64,000 nucleotides of DNA from Pseudomonas palleroniana (GTDB lineage Bacteria; Pseudomonadota; Gammaproteobacteria; Pseudomonadales; Pseudomonadaceae), in the NCBI RefSeq assembly GCF_003031675.1, contig NZ_PYWX01000010.1, positions 31,080 through 95,079 of the forward strand. Reading direction: 5' to 3'. This document shows positions 1 to 8,170 of this stretch, in pieces; the first letter of the stretch is position 1; each line of letters opens with the position of its first letter. Made by a program: the position numbers and the translations under genes. The notes under the pieces were generated by a model, which made no database searches, was not told where the DNA came from, and was given only the letters and a program-made list of their open reading frames with translations.

Positions 1-243
1 ATGACTGGGATATCCCTAAATCTGCCGGAAGACCTGTCCAACTCTCTCGCCGACCTGGCCAAAACCAACGGCCAGACTGCGACCTACCTGGCGATGGACG
101 TTCTTCGCGACTACATCGAGCACGAAAAAACGCTGACCGCTCAGATCGAGCTGGCGGTAAAAGACGCCGACGAAGGCAAATTCGCCACCGATGACCAAGT
201 GGCCGCGATGCGCGCTAGGCGTTGGAGCCGGAATGCGGGTTGA
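1..243 (+). CDS. Ribbon-helix-helix antitoxin of a type II toxin-antitoxin pair
   Basis: An 80-residue protein. Its N-terminal half (ISLNLPEDLSNSLADLAKTN) reads as a beta strand followed by two helices, the ribbon-helix-helix DNA-binding fold of CopG/ParD-like antitoxins. The C-terminal half is charged and probably wraps the toxin. It overlaps the downstream RelE/ParE-type toxin by 11 bases, the usual translationally coupled antitoxin-first order. By family knowledge it should neutralise the toxin and repress its own promoter. The ATG is the first base of the window, so promoter, ribosome binding site and a possible longer start cannot be seen. Confidence 0.8.
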   Translation: MTGISLNLPEDLSNSLADLAKTNGQTATYLAMDVLRDYIEHEKTLTAQIELAVKDADEGKFATDDQVAAMRARRWSRNAG

Positions 244-517
244 GTGGCTTGAAAAAGCACTCAAAAATCTGGAAGACGAGGCAAACTACATTGCTCTCGA
301 AAATCCAAAAGCCGCTGACGACTTCTCCGACGCTATTTTCGCCAGCGTCGACAAACTGGCTCAGTTTCCCTCCATGGGACGCGAAGGTCGGGTTAAACAC
401 ACCCGAGAATGGGCAGTGCCCAACTGGTCTTATCTGATCCCGTATCGAGTGCGGGGTGATCGACTTCAGATTCTGGGCGTATTCCACACACGGCAACGTC
501 CTCGTTCGAAATGGTAG
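233..517 (+). CDS. RelE/ParE superfamily toxin
   Basis: A 94-residue basic protein, the normal size for RelE/ParE toxins. Helical N-terminal segments (KALKNLEDEANYIALENPKA) precede a beta-sheet core with R..R..PYRV.. and a C-terminal LGVFHTRQRP strand, as in ParE-type proteins. The ATG at 233 lies inside the antitoxin's last codons and gives the conserved start MRVEWLEKAL. Known members are mRNA interferases or gyrase poisons; the sequence alone does not decide which. Expressed from the antitoxin promoter. Nothing suggests the gene is broken. Confidence 0.8.
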   Translation: MRVEWLEKALKNLEDEANYIALENPKAADDFSDAIFASVDKLAQFPSMGREGRVKHTREWAVPNWSYLIPYRVRGDRLQILGVFHTRQRPRSKW

Positions 518-600
518 TGCACGCAAAACTCGCCTTCCCGGCACCCAAGACCCATCCCTGATAAACTGCGCCCCATTCGCCTCGCTGACTCAGACCCCCC

Positions 601-1587
601 ATGCCACTACAAACCGCCCCCCTCTCCCGCCGCTTCTCCGTCGCCCCGATGATGGATTGGACCGACCGACACTGTCGTTACTTCCTGCGCCTGCTCTCCA
701 AGCACGCCCTGCTCTACACCGAGATGGTCACCACCGGGGCGATCCTCCACGGCGATCACGAGCGCTTCCTGCGTCACGACGAAGCCGAGCATCCGCTTGC
801 CCTCCAGTTGGGCGGCAGCGTCCCGGCCGACTTGGCGGCGTGTGCGCGCATGGCTGAGGCGGCCGGTTACGATGAGGTGAATTTGAACGTCGGCTGCCCT
901 AGCGACCGCGTTCAGAACAACATGATTGGCGCGATCCTGATGGCGCATCCGGCGTTGGTGGCCGAGTGTGTCAAGGCGATGCGCGATGCGGTGTCGATTC
1001 CGGTGACGGTGAAGCATCGTATCGGGATCAATGGGCGCGACAGTTATGCCCAGTTGTGTGATTTCGTCGGGACGGTGAGGGACGCAGGCTGCACCAGTTT
1101 TACGGTGCATGCGCGCATTGCGATTCTGGAAGGATTGTCGCCCAAGGAGAACCGCGACATTCCGCCGTTGCGCTATGACGTGGCGGCGCAGTTGAAGCGG
1201 GACTTCCCGGAGTTGGAGATCAATCTCAACGGCGGCATCAAGACACTGGAGCAGTGCCGGGAGCACCTGCAGACGTTTGATGGGGTGATGCTGGGGCGCG
1301 AGGCCTATCACAATCCGTATTTGTTGGCCGAGGTGGATCAGCAGTTGTTTGGCAGTGAAGCGCCGGTGATCAGCCGGGCCGAGGCGCTGGCGCAGTTGCG
1401 GCCTTATATTGCTGAGCATTTGGCCACTGGCGGGACGATGCATCATATTACGCGGCATGTGTTGGGGTTGGGCACCGGGTTCCCGGGGGCGCGCAAGTTC
1501 AGGCAGTTGTTGTCGGTGGATATTCATAAGGCGGCTGACCCGTTGGCTTTGTTGGATCAGGCTGGGGAGTTGCTGGAAGGGCGGTGA
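601..1587 (+). CDS. dusA: tRNA-dihydrouridine(20/20a) synthase DusA
   Basis: A 328-residue FMN-dependent reductase that uses NADPH to convert uridine to dihydrouridine in the D-loop of tRNA. The FMN/substrate motif APMMDWTDRHCR lies near residues 15-26 and the catalytic cysteine is Cys99 in NLNVGCPSDRVQ. Later blocks VKHRIGIN, FTVHAR, NGGI and GVMLGREAYHNP are the FMN phosphate-binding parts of the TIM barrel. Full length for DusA. Starts with ATG directly after a C-rich stretch with no clear ribosome binding site. Probably monocistronic. Confidence 0.97.
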   Translation: MPLQTAPLSRRFSVAPMMDWTDRHCRYFLRLLSKHALLYTEMVTTGAILHGDHERFLRHDEAEHPLALQLGGSVPADLAACARMAEAAGYDEVNLNVGCPSDRVQNNMIGAILMAHPALVAECVKAMRDAVSIPVTVKHRIGINGRDSYAQLCDFVGTVRDAGCTSFTVHARIAILEGLSPKENRDIPPLRYDVAAQLKRDFPELEINLNGGIKTLEQCREHLQTFDGVMLGREAYHNPYLLAEVDQQLFGSEAPVISRAEALAQLRPYIAEHLATGGTMHHITRHVLGLGTGFPGARKFRQLLSVDIHKAADPLALLDQAGELLEGR

Positions 1588-1620
1588 GCGTCAGTTCGGG
1601 ATTGGGTGGTTGAGTTGCGC

Positions 1621-1681
1621 TATCAGGAGCAAGCCCCCTCCCACACTGTGCAAGGGCTCGGCTTCAGCTGCCGGCCCTTGC
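1621..1681. repeat. Single REP half-element plus adjacent hairpin after dusA
   Basis: Bases 1621-1645 are one arm of the family-A REP sequence (core GGAGCAAGCCCCCTCCCAC) without its partner. Immediately after, 1650-1681 can fold GCAAGGGC...GCCCTTGC into a stem of about 12 pairs with one bulge. There is no following T-tract, so it is not a classic intrinsic terminator, but it may stabilise or end the dusA transcript. Confidence 0.6.
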
Positions 1682-1696
1682 TATAGCGTTAAACTT

Positions 1697-2437
1697 TTAT
1701 GGCACTGTTCCGTTGGGTACAGTGATCCATTTTCCGGTATTGCGGTCATATCGCTTCCAATCACTCTCCGTTCTAAGTTTTCGGTATAGCGTATTGAATG
1801 TTGTACCGCCCAGAATTTGGACTTGAACTTCACCGCCTGCGGTTTTGCAGTTAACCAGCCCTAGAATGGGCGAGTCTGGATTGACTTGGAGTGCATACAC
1901 CGCTTCTCCAAAGGTTCCGGTGGTGGCGTAGTCCAGTGCAAAACTTACAAACTGGCTTTGCGGGGTGTCGCTCGATTGCAGTGCGAGCAGTCGCATTGTC
2001 GTATAGGTGGCACTGCTAAAACCCGGCTGGTGCAGGTCCGGTCCGTCAATTGCCCAATACTCTTTGGGGTCCCCCCCGCGTTTAACAAACTTGTCCAAGT
2101 CATTCTGGGCTTTGGCGTAGATCACACCCTCCTTAAGCTTCTGGACATGCCAGTTGTTGGTGTCTGCGTTTTCATACGCGCGATACACCCAGGTGGCAGG
2201 CGCCGTCACTCTGGAATCGGTGATCTTGCCTCCGTAGGTCGAGGTCAGTTCATTTTCCTTTTCAAGGGTGCGGCTCCCTATCGGTTTACCGGCCTTGGCG
2301 GTGTCGATGATTGCGCGCATTTCCTGAGTATCGTAACAACCGGCACTGAGTGCCTGCTGCACCGTTACCTCGGCAAATGCTGCGGTGGAACATATAAAAC
2401 CCATGGCAGCGAATAGCGTTGATATATTCCGTTTCAT
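1697..2437 (-). CDS. Exported protein of unknown function
   Basis: A 246-residue protein not recognised. The N-terminus has a basic start, a hydrophobic core (ISTLFAAMGFICSTAAFA) and a likely signal peptidase I site after AFA, so it is probably periplasmic. The mature part has a cysteine near each end (SAGCYD and VNCKTAGG) that could form a disulfide, and many aromatic residues. A ribosome binding site (GGAGAG) precedes the ATG. The gene and its upstream region are visibly more AT-rich than the neighbours, consistent with acquisition by transfer. Convergent with dusA. Confidence 0.7.
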   Translation of the reverse strand: MKRNISTLFAAMGFICSTAAFAEVTVQQALSAGCYDTQEMRAIIDTAKAGKPIGSRTLEKENELTSTYGGKITDSRVTAPATWVYRAYENADTNNWHVQKLKEGVIYAKAQNDLDKFVKRGGDPKEYWAIDGPDLHQPGFSSATYTTMRLLALQSSDTPQSQFVSFALDYATTGTFGEAVYALQVNPDSPILGLVNCKTAGGEVQVQILGGTTFNTLYRKLRTESDWKRYDRNTGKWITVPNGTVP

Positions 2438-2847
2438 TACATCTCTCCTTTGTTTCGCAACTAACTAACAAACAGGTTTAATGAACAGGCACACGCACTT
2501 CGCCGCTGACGGTGATGTCGCAAGAGTTTTTATCGGCCTAGTTTGGCGTTTGCCAGTCAGGTATAGCACAGGTAGAAACAGCAAAAATCAAAGTCAATAA
2601 AAATAAAGTTTTCACAACTTCAAAACATGCATATTCCCCATAGCAATAGCTTAATGACAAGGGAGCGACTCACATAAAATCCAGTTGAACCTCCCCTCGA
2701 TTTTGCCCTCCTATTGAGCAGCAGAGCCGAGGATTCAAACGGCTGTTTTCAGGTTATCGCCCTCGCAAACGCTCGAACGCGTTTGCGCCCTTGAGCGCCT
2801 GCCGGTGCTCGGGTAATGTCATCAGACCCATAGGACAGAGCACGCCC
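2438..2847. other. 410-bp divergent intergenic region between the unknown exported protein and tal
   Basis: No ORF with coding character. Bases about 2560-2660 are strongly AT-rich and must hold promoters for both divergent genes, but no operator that can be named was recognised. The last 30 bases carry the tal ribosome binding region (AGGACAG). Confidence 0.5.
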
Positions 2848-3774
2848 ATGACTTCCAAGCTGGAACAACTCAAGCAATTCACTACTGTCGTTGCCGATAC
2901 CGGCGATTTTTCGGCACTCGCCAAGCTCAAGCCACAAGACGCCACCACCAACCCTTCCCTGCTGCTCAAGGCCGCATCGATTCCAGGCTATGCCAAGCTG
3001 CTGGACGCATGCGTGCAGGGCTGTAATGGCGATGTGGGCCTGGCCAGCGACCGTTTTGCGGTGGCAGTGGGTCAAGAGATCCTCAAAGTCGTGCCGGGCC
3101 GTATTTCCACCGAGGTGGATGCCCGCCTGTCGTTCGACGAAGACGCCATTCTCAAGCGTGCGCACCGCCTGATCGACCTGTATGAAAAAGCCGGTGTTGG
3201 TAGTGACCGTGTACTGATCAAGATCGCCTCCACCTGGGAAGGCATCCGCGCGGCGGAAAAGCTGGAAAAAGAAGGCATCCAGACCAACCTGACCCTGCTG
3301 TTCTCCTTCGCCCAGGCCGTGGCCTGTGCCGAAGCCGGGGTGTTCCTGATTTCACCGTTCGTGGGCCGTATCTACGACTGGTACAAGAAGGCCAACGGCA
3401 ACGACTACACCGGTGCCGATGATCCGGGCGTGCAGTCGGTGACGCGCATCTACAACTACTACAAGGCCAATGGCTACAAGACGGTAGTGATGGGTGCGAG
3501 CTTCCGCAACCTGAGCCAGATCGAGGAGTTGGCGGGGTGTGATCGCCTGACCATCAGCCCGGACCTGCTGGAGAAGCTGGCGGCCGATACCGGCAAGCTT
3601 GAGCGCAAGCTGTCGCCGGGGCATGCCGGTGAGGCGCGTATCCATATGGACGAAAAGGCGTTCCGCTGGGCATCCAACGAAGACGCGATGGCGACTGAGA
3701 AGCTGGCGGAAGGTATTCGCCAGTTTGCTCGCGACCAGGAGAAGCTGGAAGCGTTGTTGTCGGCCAAGCTGTAA
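2848..3774 (+). CDS. tal: Transaldolase (class I, TalB type)
   Basis: A 308-residue enzyme of the non-oxidative pentose phosphate pathway that transfers a dihydroxyacetone unit between sedoheptulose-7-phosphate and glyceraldehyde-3-phosphate. The Schiff-base lysine is Lys125 in [10 protein letters not shown], with Asp17 and the signature [10 protein letters not shown] at 31-40. The reading frame is open further upstream, but ATG 2848 gives the family start [10 protein letters not shown] and has AGGACAG before it. Followed by a strong terminator. The order tal, STAS protein, response regulator, PilZ, mlaA resembles the P. aeruginosa PA2796-PA2800 block. Confidence 0.97.
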   Translation: MTSKLEQLKQFTTVVADTGDFSALAKLKPQDATTNPSLLLKAASIPGYAKLLDACVQGCNGDVGLASDRFAVAVGQEILKVVPGRISTEVDARLSFDEDAILKRAHRLIDLYEKAGVGSDRVLIKIASTWEGIRAAEKLEKEGIQTNLTLLFSFAQAVACAEAGVFLISPFVGRIYDWYKKANGNDYTGADDPGVQSVTRIYNYYKANGYKTVVMGASFRNLSQIEELAGCDRLTISPDLLEKLAADTGKLERKLSPGHAGEARIHMDEKAFRWASNEDAMATEKLAEGIRQFARDQEKLEALLSAKL

Positions 3775-3789
3775 GACAGACGGCAGCAA

Positions 3790-3826
3790 AAAGGGCGGCA
3801 CCTGTAAGGGTGCCGCCCTTTTTTTG
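3790..3826 (+). terminator. Intrinsic terminator of tal
   Basis: AAGGGCGGCACC, a five-base loop, then GGGTGCCGCCC and a run of T residues; perfect GC-rich stem with T-tract 16 bases after the tal stop codon. Confidence 0.93.
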
Positions 3827-3858
3827 TTCGCCAATCTCAAACCGACCTCAGTCCAACT

Positions 3859-3945
3859 GTGGGAGGGGGCTTGCTCCCGATGGCGGTGGGTCAGTTATGA
3901 ATTCAGTGACTGACACACTGCAATCGGGAGCAAGCTCCCTCCCAC
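3859..3945. repeat. Inverted pair of family-A REP elements
   Basis: Outer arms GTGGGAGGGGGCTTGCTCCC and its reverse complement face each other, with an inner GTCAGT...ACTGAC palindrome between them. Lies between the 3' ends of tal and the STAS gene, so both messages could end in or be protected by this structure. Confidence 0.85.
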
Positions 3946-3970
3946 ACTTGGATAGGGTTTCAACTGGCGA

Positions 3971-4453
3971 TCAGTGACGTTCGAGGGCGTTGACGAGGTC
4001 GTGGAAGGCTTCGCGGTTGGACTCGTTCAAGCCCATCAGGATCTTGTGTGCTTCGAGCACCTTGACCCGTACGATTTCTTCGGACTGGTCTTGCGAAGGC
4101 AGGTCGGTCAGGCACTCAGGGCATGGGATCGGGCGGTCAACGATGTTGAACACCTGGTCGAAGCCCATGGACTGCAGCAGACGGGTGATGTCTTCGTGGG
4201 TGGTGACCACAGTCGGCAACAGGCCGACCTTCTGCCGAGACAGAATGGACAACTTGGCCAGCAGGCCCAGGGTGGTGCTATCGATGCTGCGGGTTTCGGT
4301 CAGATCGATCACGATCGCCGAGAAGTTCAGCGCTGTGAAGATCCGCTCAATCGTCGCATCCAGCGCCGAACACAAGGTCAGGCGCACTTCACCGACAAAT
4401 TTCAGGACGAATGTCCCGTCTTGCTCGGCGAATTGGATTCTTCCGGTACTCAT
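3971..4453 (-). CDS. rssC: STAS-domain anti-sigma factor antagonist (RssC/HsbA type)
   Basis: A 160-residue protein with an N-terminal STAS domain (about residues 1-100). The phosphorylatable serine region is visible in LTETRSIDSTTLGLLAKL. The C-terminal 50 residues are helical and contain a CPEC pair. Such proteins are switched by phosphorylation and dephosphorylated by a partner phosphatase; the partner is clearly the upstream gene, whose TGA shares one base with this ATG. The frame is open one codon further (TTG), but ATG 4453 fits the coupling. The symbol follows the tal-linked P. aeruginosa pair; the HsbA/HsbR pair is a similar alternative. Confidence 0.8.
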   Translation of the reverse strand: MSTGRIQFAEQDGTFVLKFVGEVRLTLCSALDATIERIFTALNFSAIVIDLTETRSIDSTTLGLLAKLSILSRQKVGLLPTVVTTHEDITRLLQSMGFDQVFNIVDRPIPCPECLTDLPSQDQSEEIVRVKVLEAHKILMGLNESNREAFHDLVNALERH

Positions 4454-5634
4454 CAAAGATTCCTGCTCAACACCAATAGGGCGATATCATCCGGCATCTC
4501 CCCTAGCGTGGCCAATCCAAACACTTGCCGCAGGCCATCCAGGCTGCCGCCCGCCGACTTGACCTTTTGGGGCAAGGCGGCTTCTTTCTCCTTGAGTGTA
4601 GGCTCTGGAAGCAGGTCCAGGATACCGTCGGACATCAGCGTGAGACTGAAGGTCGGCGGCAGTTCCAGGATGTGGTCTTCGTAGGTGGCTTCGTTGAACA
4701 AGCCTACGGGCAGACCACGCCCTTCCAGGTAACGCACACTGTCGGGAGTGTATAAAACAGGCATCGGCAGGTGACCGCCAATACTGTAGGTCAGAAGACC
4801 GGTTTCTTCATCAATCACGCCGCCGACCATCGTCACGTGCTTGCCCAGCTTGCAGCTGATCAGGCCTCGGTTGATGTGGCCCAGCACCTCGGAGGGGGTG
4901 AACTCCGGCAAGGTGCCATTGCGCTTGGATTCAAACAACAACCGCGTGGTCATGAACTTCAACAACACGGTGACAAACGCCGATGAAGCGCCATGACCGG
5001 AAACGTCGGCCAGGTAGAACGCCACACGTCGCTCATCCACACGGAAGTAGTCGACAAAATCACCCGACAGGTACAGCGACGGGATGATCTGGTGGGCGAA
5101 CTTGAATTCGTCGATGGTCCACGGGCTGACCGGCAGCATGTTCATCTGCACCTGGCGACCGGCGTTCTGGTCTTCCTGAAGCAGGTTGAGGCTGGCCTCG
5201 AGCTCGCGGTTGGCGGTTTCGAGCTTTTCGCGGTAGCGCTGGTTCTCGACCAGCAGGCGTGCACGGTCCAGCGCGCGGCGCACCGAGTGCTCCAGCACGG
5301 CGAGGTCTTCCAGGGGCTTGATCAGGTAATCGGCGGCGCCCAGGCGCAAGGCCTCCACGGCATCGTTCATCACGCCGGCACCGGACACGACAATCACCGG
5401 CGTCTGCGGCGCAAGCTCGGTCACCTGGCGGATCAGCTCAAGGCCACCCATCTGGGGCATGCGCAGGTCGCAGATCACGAGGTCGGGCTTGTCGCGCTCG
5501 AACACCTGGAGACCCTGTTGGCCGTTACCGGCCTGCAGGACGCTGAAGCCACTGTCTTCCAAATAGGCCGCGAGGCTCGCGCGCACTACTTCGTCGTCAT
5601 CGATTATCAGCAGCGTGGCACTGGTTTTTTGCAT
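4453..5634 (-). CDS. rssB: Response regulator with PP2C-type phosphatase output (RssB type)
   Basis: A 393-residue protein. Residues 1-125 form a receiver domain (acidic cluster IDDDE, phospho-acceptor Asp56 in VICDLRMPQ, Lys106 in YLIKPL). A helical linker at about 125-175 is followed by a SpoIIE-like PP2C phosphatase with SGDFVDYF and YLADVSGHGASSAF as metal-binding motifs. By family knowledge it dephosphorylates the neighbouring STAS protein in response to a histidine kinase, setting sigma factor availability. No HATPase kinase domain is present at the C-terminus, unlike some HsbR proteins, so RssB-like is preferred. Transcribed first in a two-gene operon. Confidence 0.85.
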   Translation of the reverse strand: MQKTSATLLIIDDDEVVRASLAAYLEDSGFSVLQAGNGQQGLQVFERDKPDLVICDLRMPQMGGLELIRQVTELAPQTPVIVVSGAGVMNDAVEALRLGAADYLIKPLEDLAVLEHSVRRALDRARLLVENQRYREKLETANRELEASLNLLQEDQNAGRQVQMNMLPVSPWTIDEFKFAHQIIPSLYLSGDFVDYFRVDERRVAFYLADVSGHGASSAFVTVLLKFMTTRLLFESKRNGTLPEFTPSEVLGHINRGLISCKLGKHVTMVGGVIDEETGLLTYSIGGHLPMPVLYTPDSVRYLEGRGLPVGLFNEATYEDHILELPPTFSLTLMSDGILDLLPEPTLKEKEAALPQKVKSAGGSLDGLRQVFGLATLGEMPDDIALLVLSRNL

Positions 5635-5910
5635 GTGGGCAAACGGCGCCAGAATTAGGTTGGCGTAGGTGGCTCGACAATGGCCGGGCTCACGTACTGG
5701 ATTCGCTTTCTAGCCTCTCTGTCCTACAAAGCATAGGCAACTAGCCCACGCACAACTGTAATGCAGAGGTGCCCTTCTAAGGCGCAGACGGTACTCCCAT
5801 CCGTCAGGGGTTTCAAGCTCATGCCGATGGTCGCCGGGCGTCTTTACACCGCAAATCACCGGGAGTTATAAGAACAGCCAACACCACAACACAAAGTAAG
5901 GATGGAACCC

Positions 5911-6207
5911 ATGAGCGAACACGAGCGCGACTACGCCGAAAAACGCGATTTCATCCGCATGCGGGTGGATGCCGATGTGTCGTTGATCCACGCCGGGCAG
6001 GAGATTGCCGGGGTATGCCTGGACCTTTCCAGCTCTGGTATGCAGGTGCAGGCCCCTCGCCAGTTCAACGTGGGTGACCAACTGACCGTGCGCATCGATT
6101 CAGAGCACGCGGCCCTCAAGGGCCTGGAGGCGGACACCGAGGTGGTATGGACCAAGGCCATGGGGGAGGAGCAGCATTTGGGCCTCAGAATCTTGAAAAT
6201 GCGCTGA
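5911..6207 (+). CDS. PilZ-domain protein
   Basis: A 98-residue single-domain protein. Both cyclic-di-GMP binding motifs are present: RxxxR in KRDFIRMRVD near the start and DxSxxG in LDLSSSGMQV, followed by the beta-barrel. It should therefore be a c-di-GMP receptor, target unknown. ATG 5911 is chosen over an in-frame ATG three codons earlier because TAAGGA lies at the right distance. The leader just before is rich in CA repeats. Ends in a terminator shared with the convergent mlaA. Confidence 0.88.
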   Translation: MSEHERDYAEKRDFIRMRVDADVSLIHAGQEIAGVCLDLSSSGMQVQAPRQFNVGDQLTVRIDSEHAALKGLEADTEVVWTKAMGEEQHLGLRILKMR

Positions 6208-6218
6208 ATACCGCCCAC

Positions 6219-6250
6219 AAAAAAGGCGACCACTGAGGATCGCCTTTTTC
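6219..6250. terminator. Bidirectional terminator between the PilZ gene and mlaA
   Basis: AAAAAGGCGA, a short spacer, TCGCCTTTTT. A-tract and T-tract flank the stem, so it can work for both convergent genes. Confidence 0.88.
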
Positions 6251-6269
6251 CATTTCAAAATGTCACGAC

Positions 6270-6959
6270 TTAAAAGTCGTCGACGACCTTGCCATCCTTG
6301 ACCTTGAACTCGCGGTTCTGCAGGTAAGCGTTACGGATGAAGGTGTATTTATCGCCGGTGATCAACTTCTCGCTGTCGAGCAAGCTGGCACGGGTATCAA
6401 CCACGTTCAGGCCGAAGGTGCTGTTGCGCCAGCCGATATCGTTCATGTAGCGATACGGTTGGGTGTAGGTGTCCACGTACTTGGACGGCGCATCACGCAA
6501 GGTGCTCGGGCCCAGCAACGGCAGCATCACGTAAGGGCCGCTGCCCACGCCCCAGTAGCCGAGGGTCTGGCCGAAGTCTTCGTCGTTGCGGTGCAGCCCC
6601 ATTTTGGTGCCGACATCAATAAAGCCCAGCACGCCGAATGTGGTGTTCACCAGCAGGCGCGCGGTGTCGACGCCGGCCGCATGCGGTTTGAGCTGCAACA
6701 CGTCGTTGGCAAAGTTGCCCACGTCGCCGATGTTGCGGAAGAAGTTATGGACGCCCGTCTGCACAAACTGCGGGGTGACAAACTGATAACCCTGGGCCAA
6801 TGGCTTGAGTGCGTAGGTATCAACGGTGTCGTTGAAGGTGAAGATTGGGCGGTTGACGCTTTCCCATGGATCGTCTTCGGACGCAGCCTGGGCGGCGAAT
6901 GGGGCCATTAAAATAGTGGCACACACAGATAGCTGAGCGAAATATTGGCTCCAGCGCAT
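6270..6959 (-). CDS. mlaA: MlaA/VacJ phospholipid transport protein
   Basis: A 229-residue protein of the Mla system, which removes misplaced phospholipids from the outer leaflet of the outer membrane together with a porin and passes them to periplasmic MlaC. The MlaA core is evident: DPWESVNRPIFTFND near 30-44, FRNIGDVGNFANDVLQ, FGVLGFIDVGTKMGL, FGQTLGYWGVGSGPYVMLPL and PSTLRDA. The signal peptide ends AAQA/ASEDD with no lipobox cysteine at the cleavage site; the only N-terminal Cys (residue 13) follows LSV inside the hydrophobic core. It may therefore not be lipidated, unlike E. coli MlaA. Confidence 0.93.
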   Translation of the reverse strand: MRWSQYFAQLSVCATILMAPFAAQAASEDDPWESVNRPIFTFNDTVDTYALKPLAQGYQFVTPQFVQTGVHNFFRNIGDVGNFANDVLQLKPHAAGVDTARLLVNTTFGVLGFIDVGTKMGLHRNDEDFGQTLGYWGVGSGPYVMLPLLGPSTLRDAPSKYVDTYTQPYRYMNDIGWRNSTFGLNVVDTRASLLDSEKLITGDKYTFIRNAYLQNREFKVKDGKVVDDF

Positions 6960-7155
6960 AGCTTTGGCTCCTTGAATAGTCTGTCATGGGCGCTATGCCC
7001 TGAAGAAGATCGTCAGTATATGACGGAAGTATCAATTTAGGCAGCTAGTAGGAAATGTCATATGGAAAACGAACAAAATTCCTACAATCTCCTGTCAGTG
7101 TCATCTGCTTGTCATCGCGTCTCGCTAGCGTCACAGCTATTTCAGGGATGTCGAA

Positions 7156-7764
7156 ATGCCTCACGCCGAAATTGCCGTCGCCAGCGCCCCCGCCTTGACT
7201 GCCGTCCTGTTCGGCCTGAGTGGCTGCCTGGTGGATTTCGGTTCCCAGGCACGCTCCGATTCGCACTCTCTCGACTCACAAGCCACCCCGGGCGCCCTGA
7301 AGATCCTGCGCAGCCTCAAGGATCAGGGCGTGCCTTGCGCCTGGCTGGATGAGCTGCCCCCGGCAGTGACCCAACCACTGGCTGCCGGATTGCCCAATTG
7401 GCTGAAAGCAACACCTCCCTCCTCCATCCGCTGGCCTGCGCCGCATGCGTGCTGGCAAGCCTTGATGGAACTCAACATCGAACGCCTGGACGGCTGCGTG
7501 CTGGTCAGCGGTGAACCACGCCTGCTGCAGTCGGGGCTCAATGCCGGGCTGTGGACCATCGGCTTGGCCTCCTGTGGCTCACTCTGCGGCTTGGCGCCCG
7601 AGCCATGGCAGGCTCTTACCGAGCAACAGCGCGAGCACAAGCGCGCCAAAGCCACGGTGGCGCTGTATGGGCTGGGCGTGCACTCGGTGATCGATCACCT
7701 GGGCGAACTCGGCACTTGCCTGGCAGACATCGGCCGGCGCCGGCTCAAAGGCGAAAAGCCCTGA
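7156..7764 (+). CDS. Degenerate HAD-fold protein related to phosphonoacetaldehyde hydrolase
   Basis: A 202-residue protein with the outline of a HAD hydrolase of the PhnX subfamily. The C-terminal block NAGLWTIGLASCGSLCGL, then a helix with RAKAT and LGVHSVIDHLGEL, resembles phosphonatases. The N-terminal motif, normally FDLDGTLVD, reads FGLSGCLVD, so the nucleophile Asp and the acid-base Asp are Gly and Ser. The acidic loop near the C-terminus reads VSGEP instead of GD. It is unlikely to be a phosphatase; a binding or regulatory role is more plausible. Begins at ATG 7156, 110 bases before the next small gene. Confidence 0.7.
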   Translation: MPHAEIAVASAPALTAVLFGLSGCLVDFGSQARSDSHSLDSQATPGALKILRSLKDQGVPCAWLDELPPAVTQPLAAGLPNWLKATPPSSIRWPAPHACWQALMELNIERLDGCVLVSGEPRLLQSGLNAGLWTIGLASCGSLCGLAPEPWQALTEQQREHKRAKATVALYGLGVHSVIDHLGELGTCLADIGRRRLKGEKP

Positions 7765-7874
7765 TCGAGATCATGCACAGTCGGCGCCGGTGGATTAATC
7801 TACAGGTCAGCCCGTAGACCTTTCTCGGCGTGCCGCGGTCTATGCCAGTGCCTATCGATAAAAGGAAAAAAGTC

Positions 7875-8141
7875 ATGCCTGATCGCAAAAAACTGGAAGA
7901 ACAGGTCGAAATCCTGCGCGGGCAACTGGAACAGGAACCGCCGCTGTCGCTGGAAAAGCGTGAAGCACTGGAAGAGCTGATTGCCCGGTTCGAAGTGCAG
8001 CTTGAATTGGAACCGGCGACTCAGACCCCCAGCATTGCTGACGATGTAAACCGGGCGTTGGAGGGTTTTGAACTGGATCATCCAGGCATTGCCGGGACAC
8101 TGCGCAATATCGTGATCACCTTGGGCAACATCGGGATCTGA
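7875..8141 (+). CDS. DUF4404 family protein
   Basis: An 88-residue soluble protein. The first 55 residues are a predicted coiled coil or helical hairpin rich in Glu, Leu and Arg (LEEQVEILRGQLEQEPPLS), followed by a short hydrophobic C-terminus (TLRNIVITLGNIGI). ATG 7875 is preferred to an in-frame ATG 45 bases earlier because AAAGGAAA precedes it. Small conserved pseudomonad family of unknown function; lies between the HAD-like gene and queF as in other pseudomonads. Confidence 0.75.
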   Translation: MPDRKKLEEQVEILRGQLEQEPPLSLEKREALEELIARFEVQLELEPATQTPSIADDVNRALEGFELDHPGIAGTLRNIVITLGNIGI

Positions 8142-8170
8142 TCTCCCCGTCAGCCAAGCGCAGATCCAAT

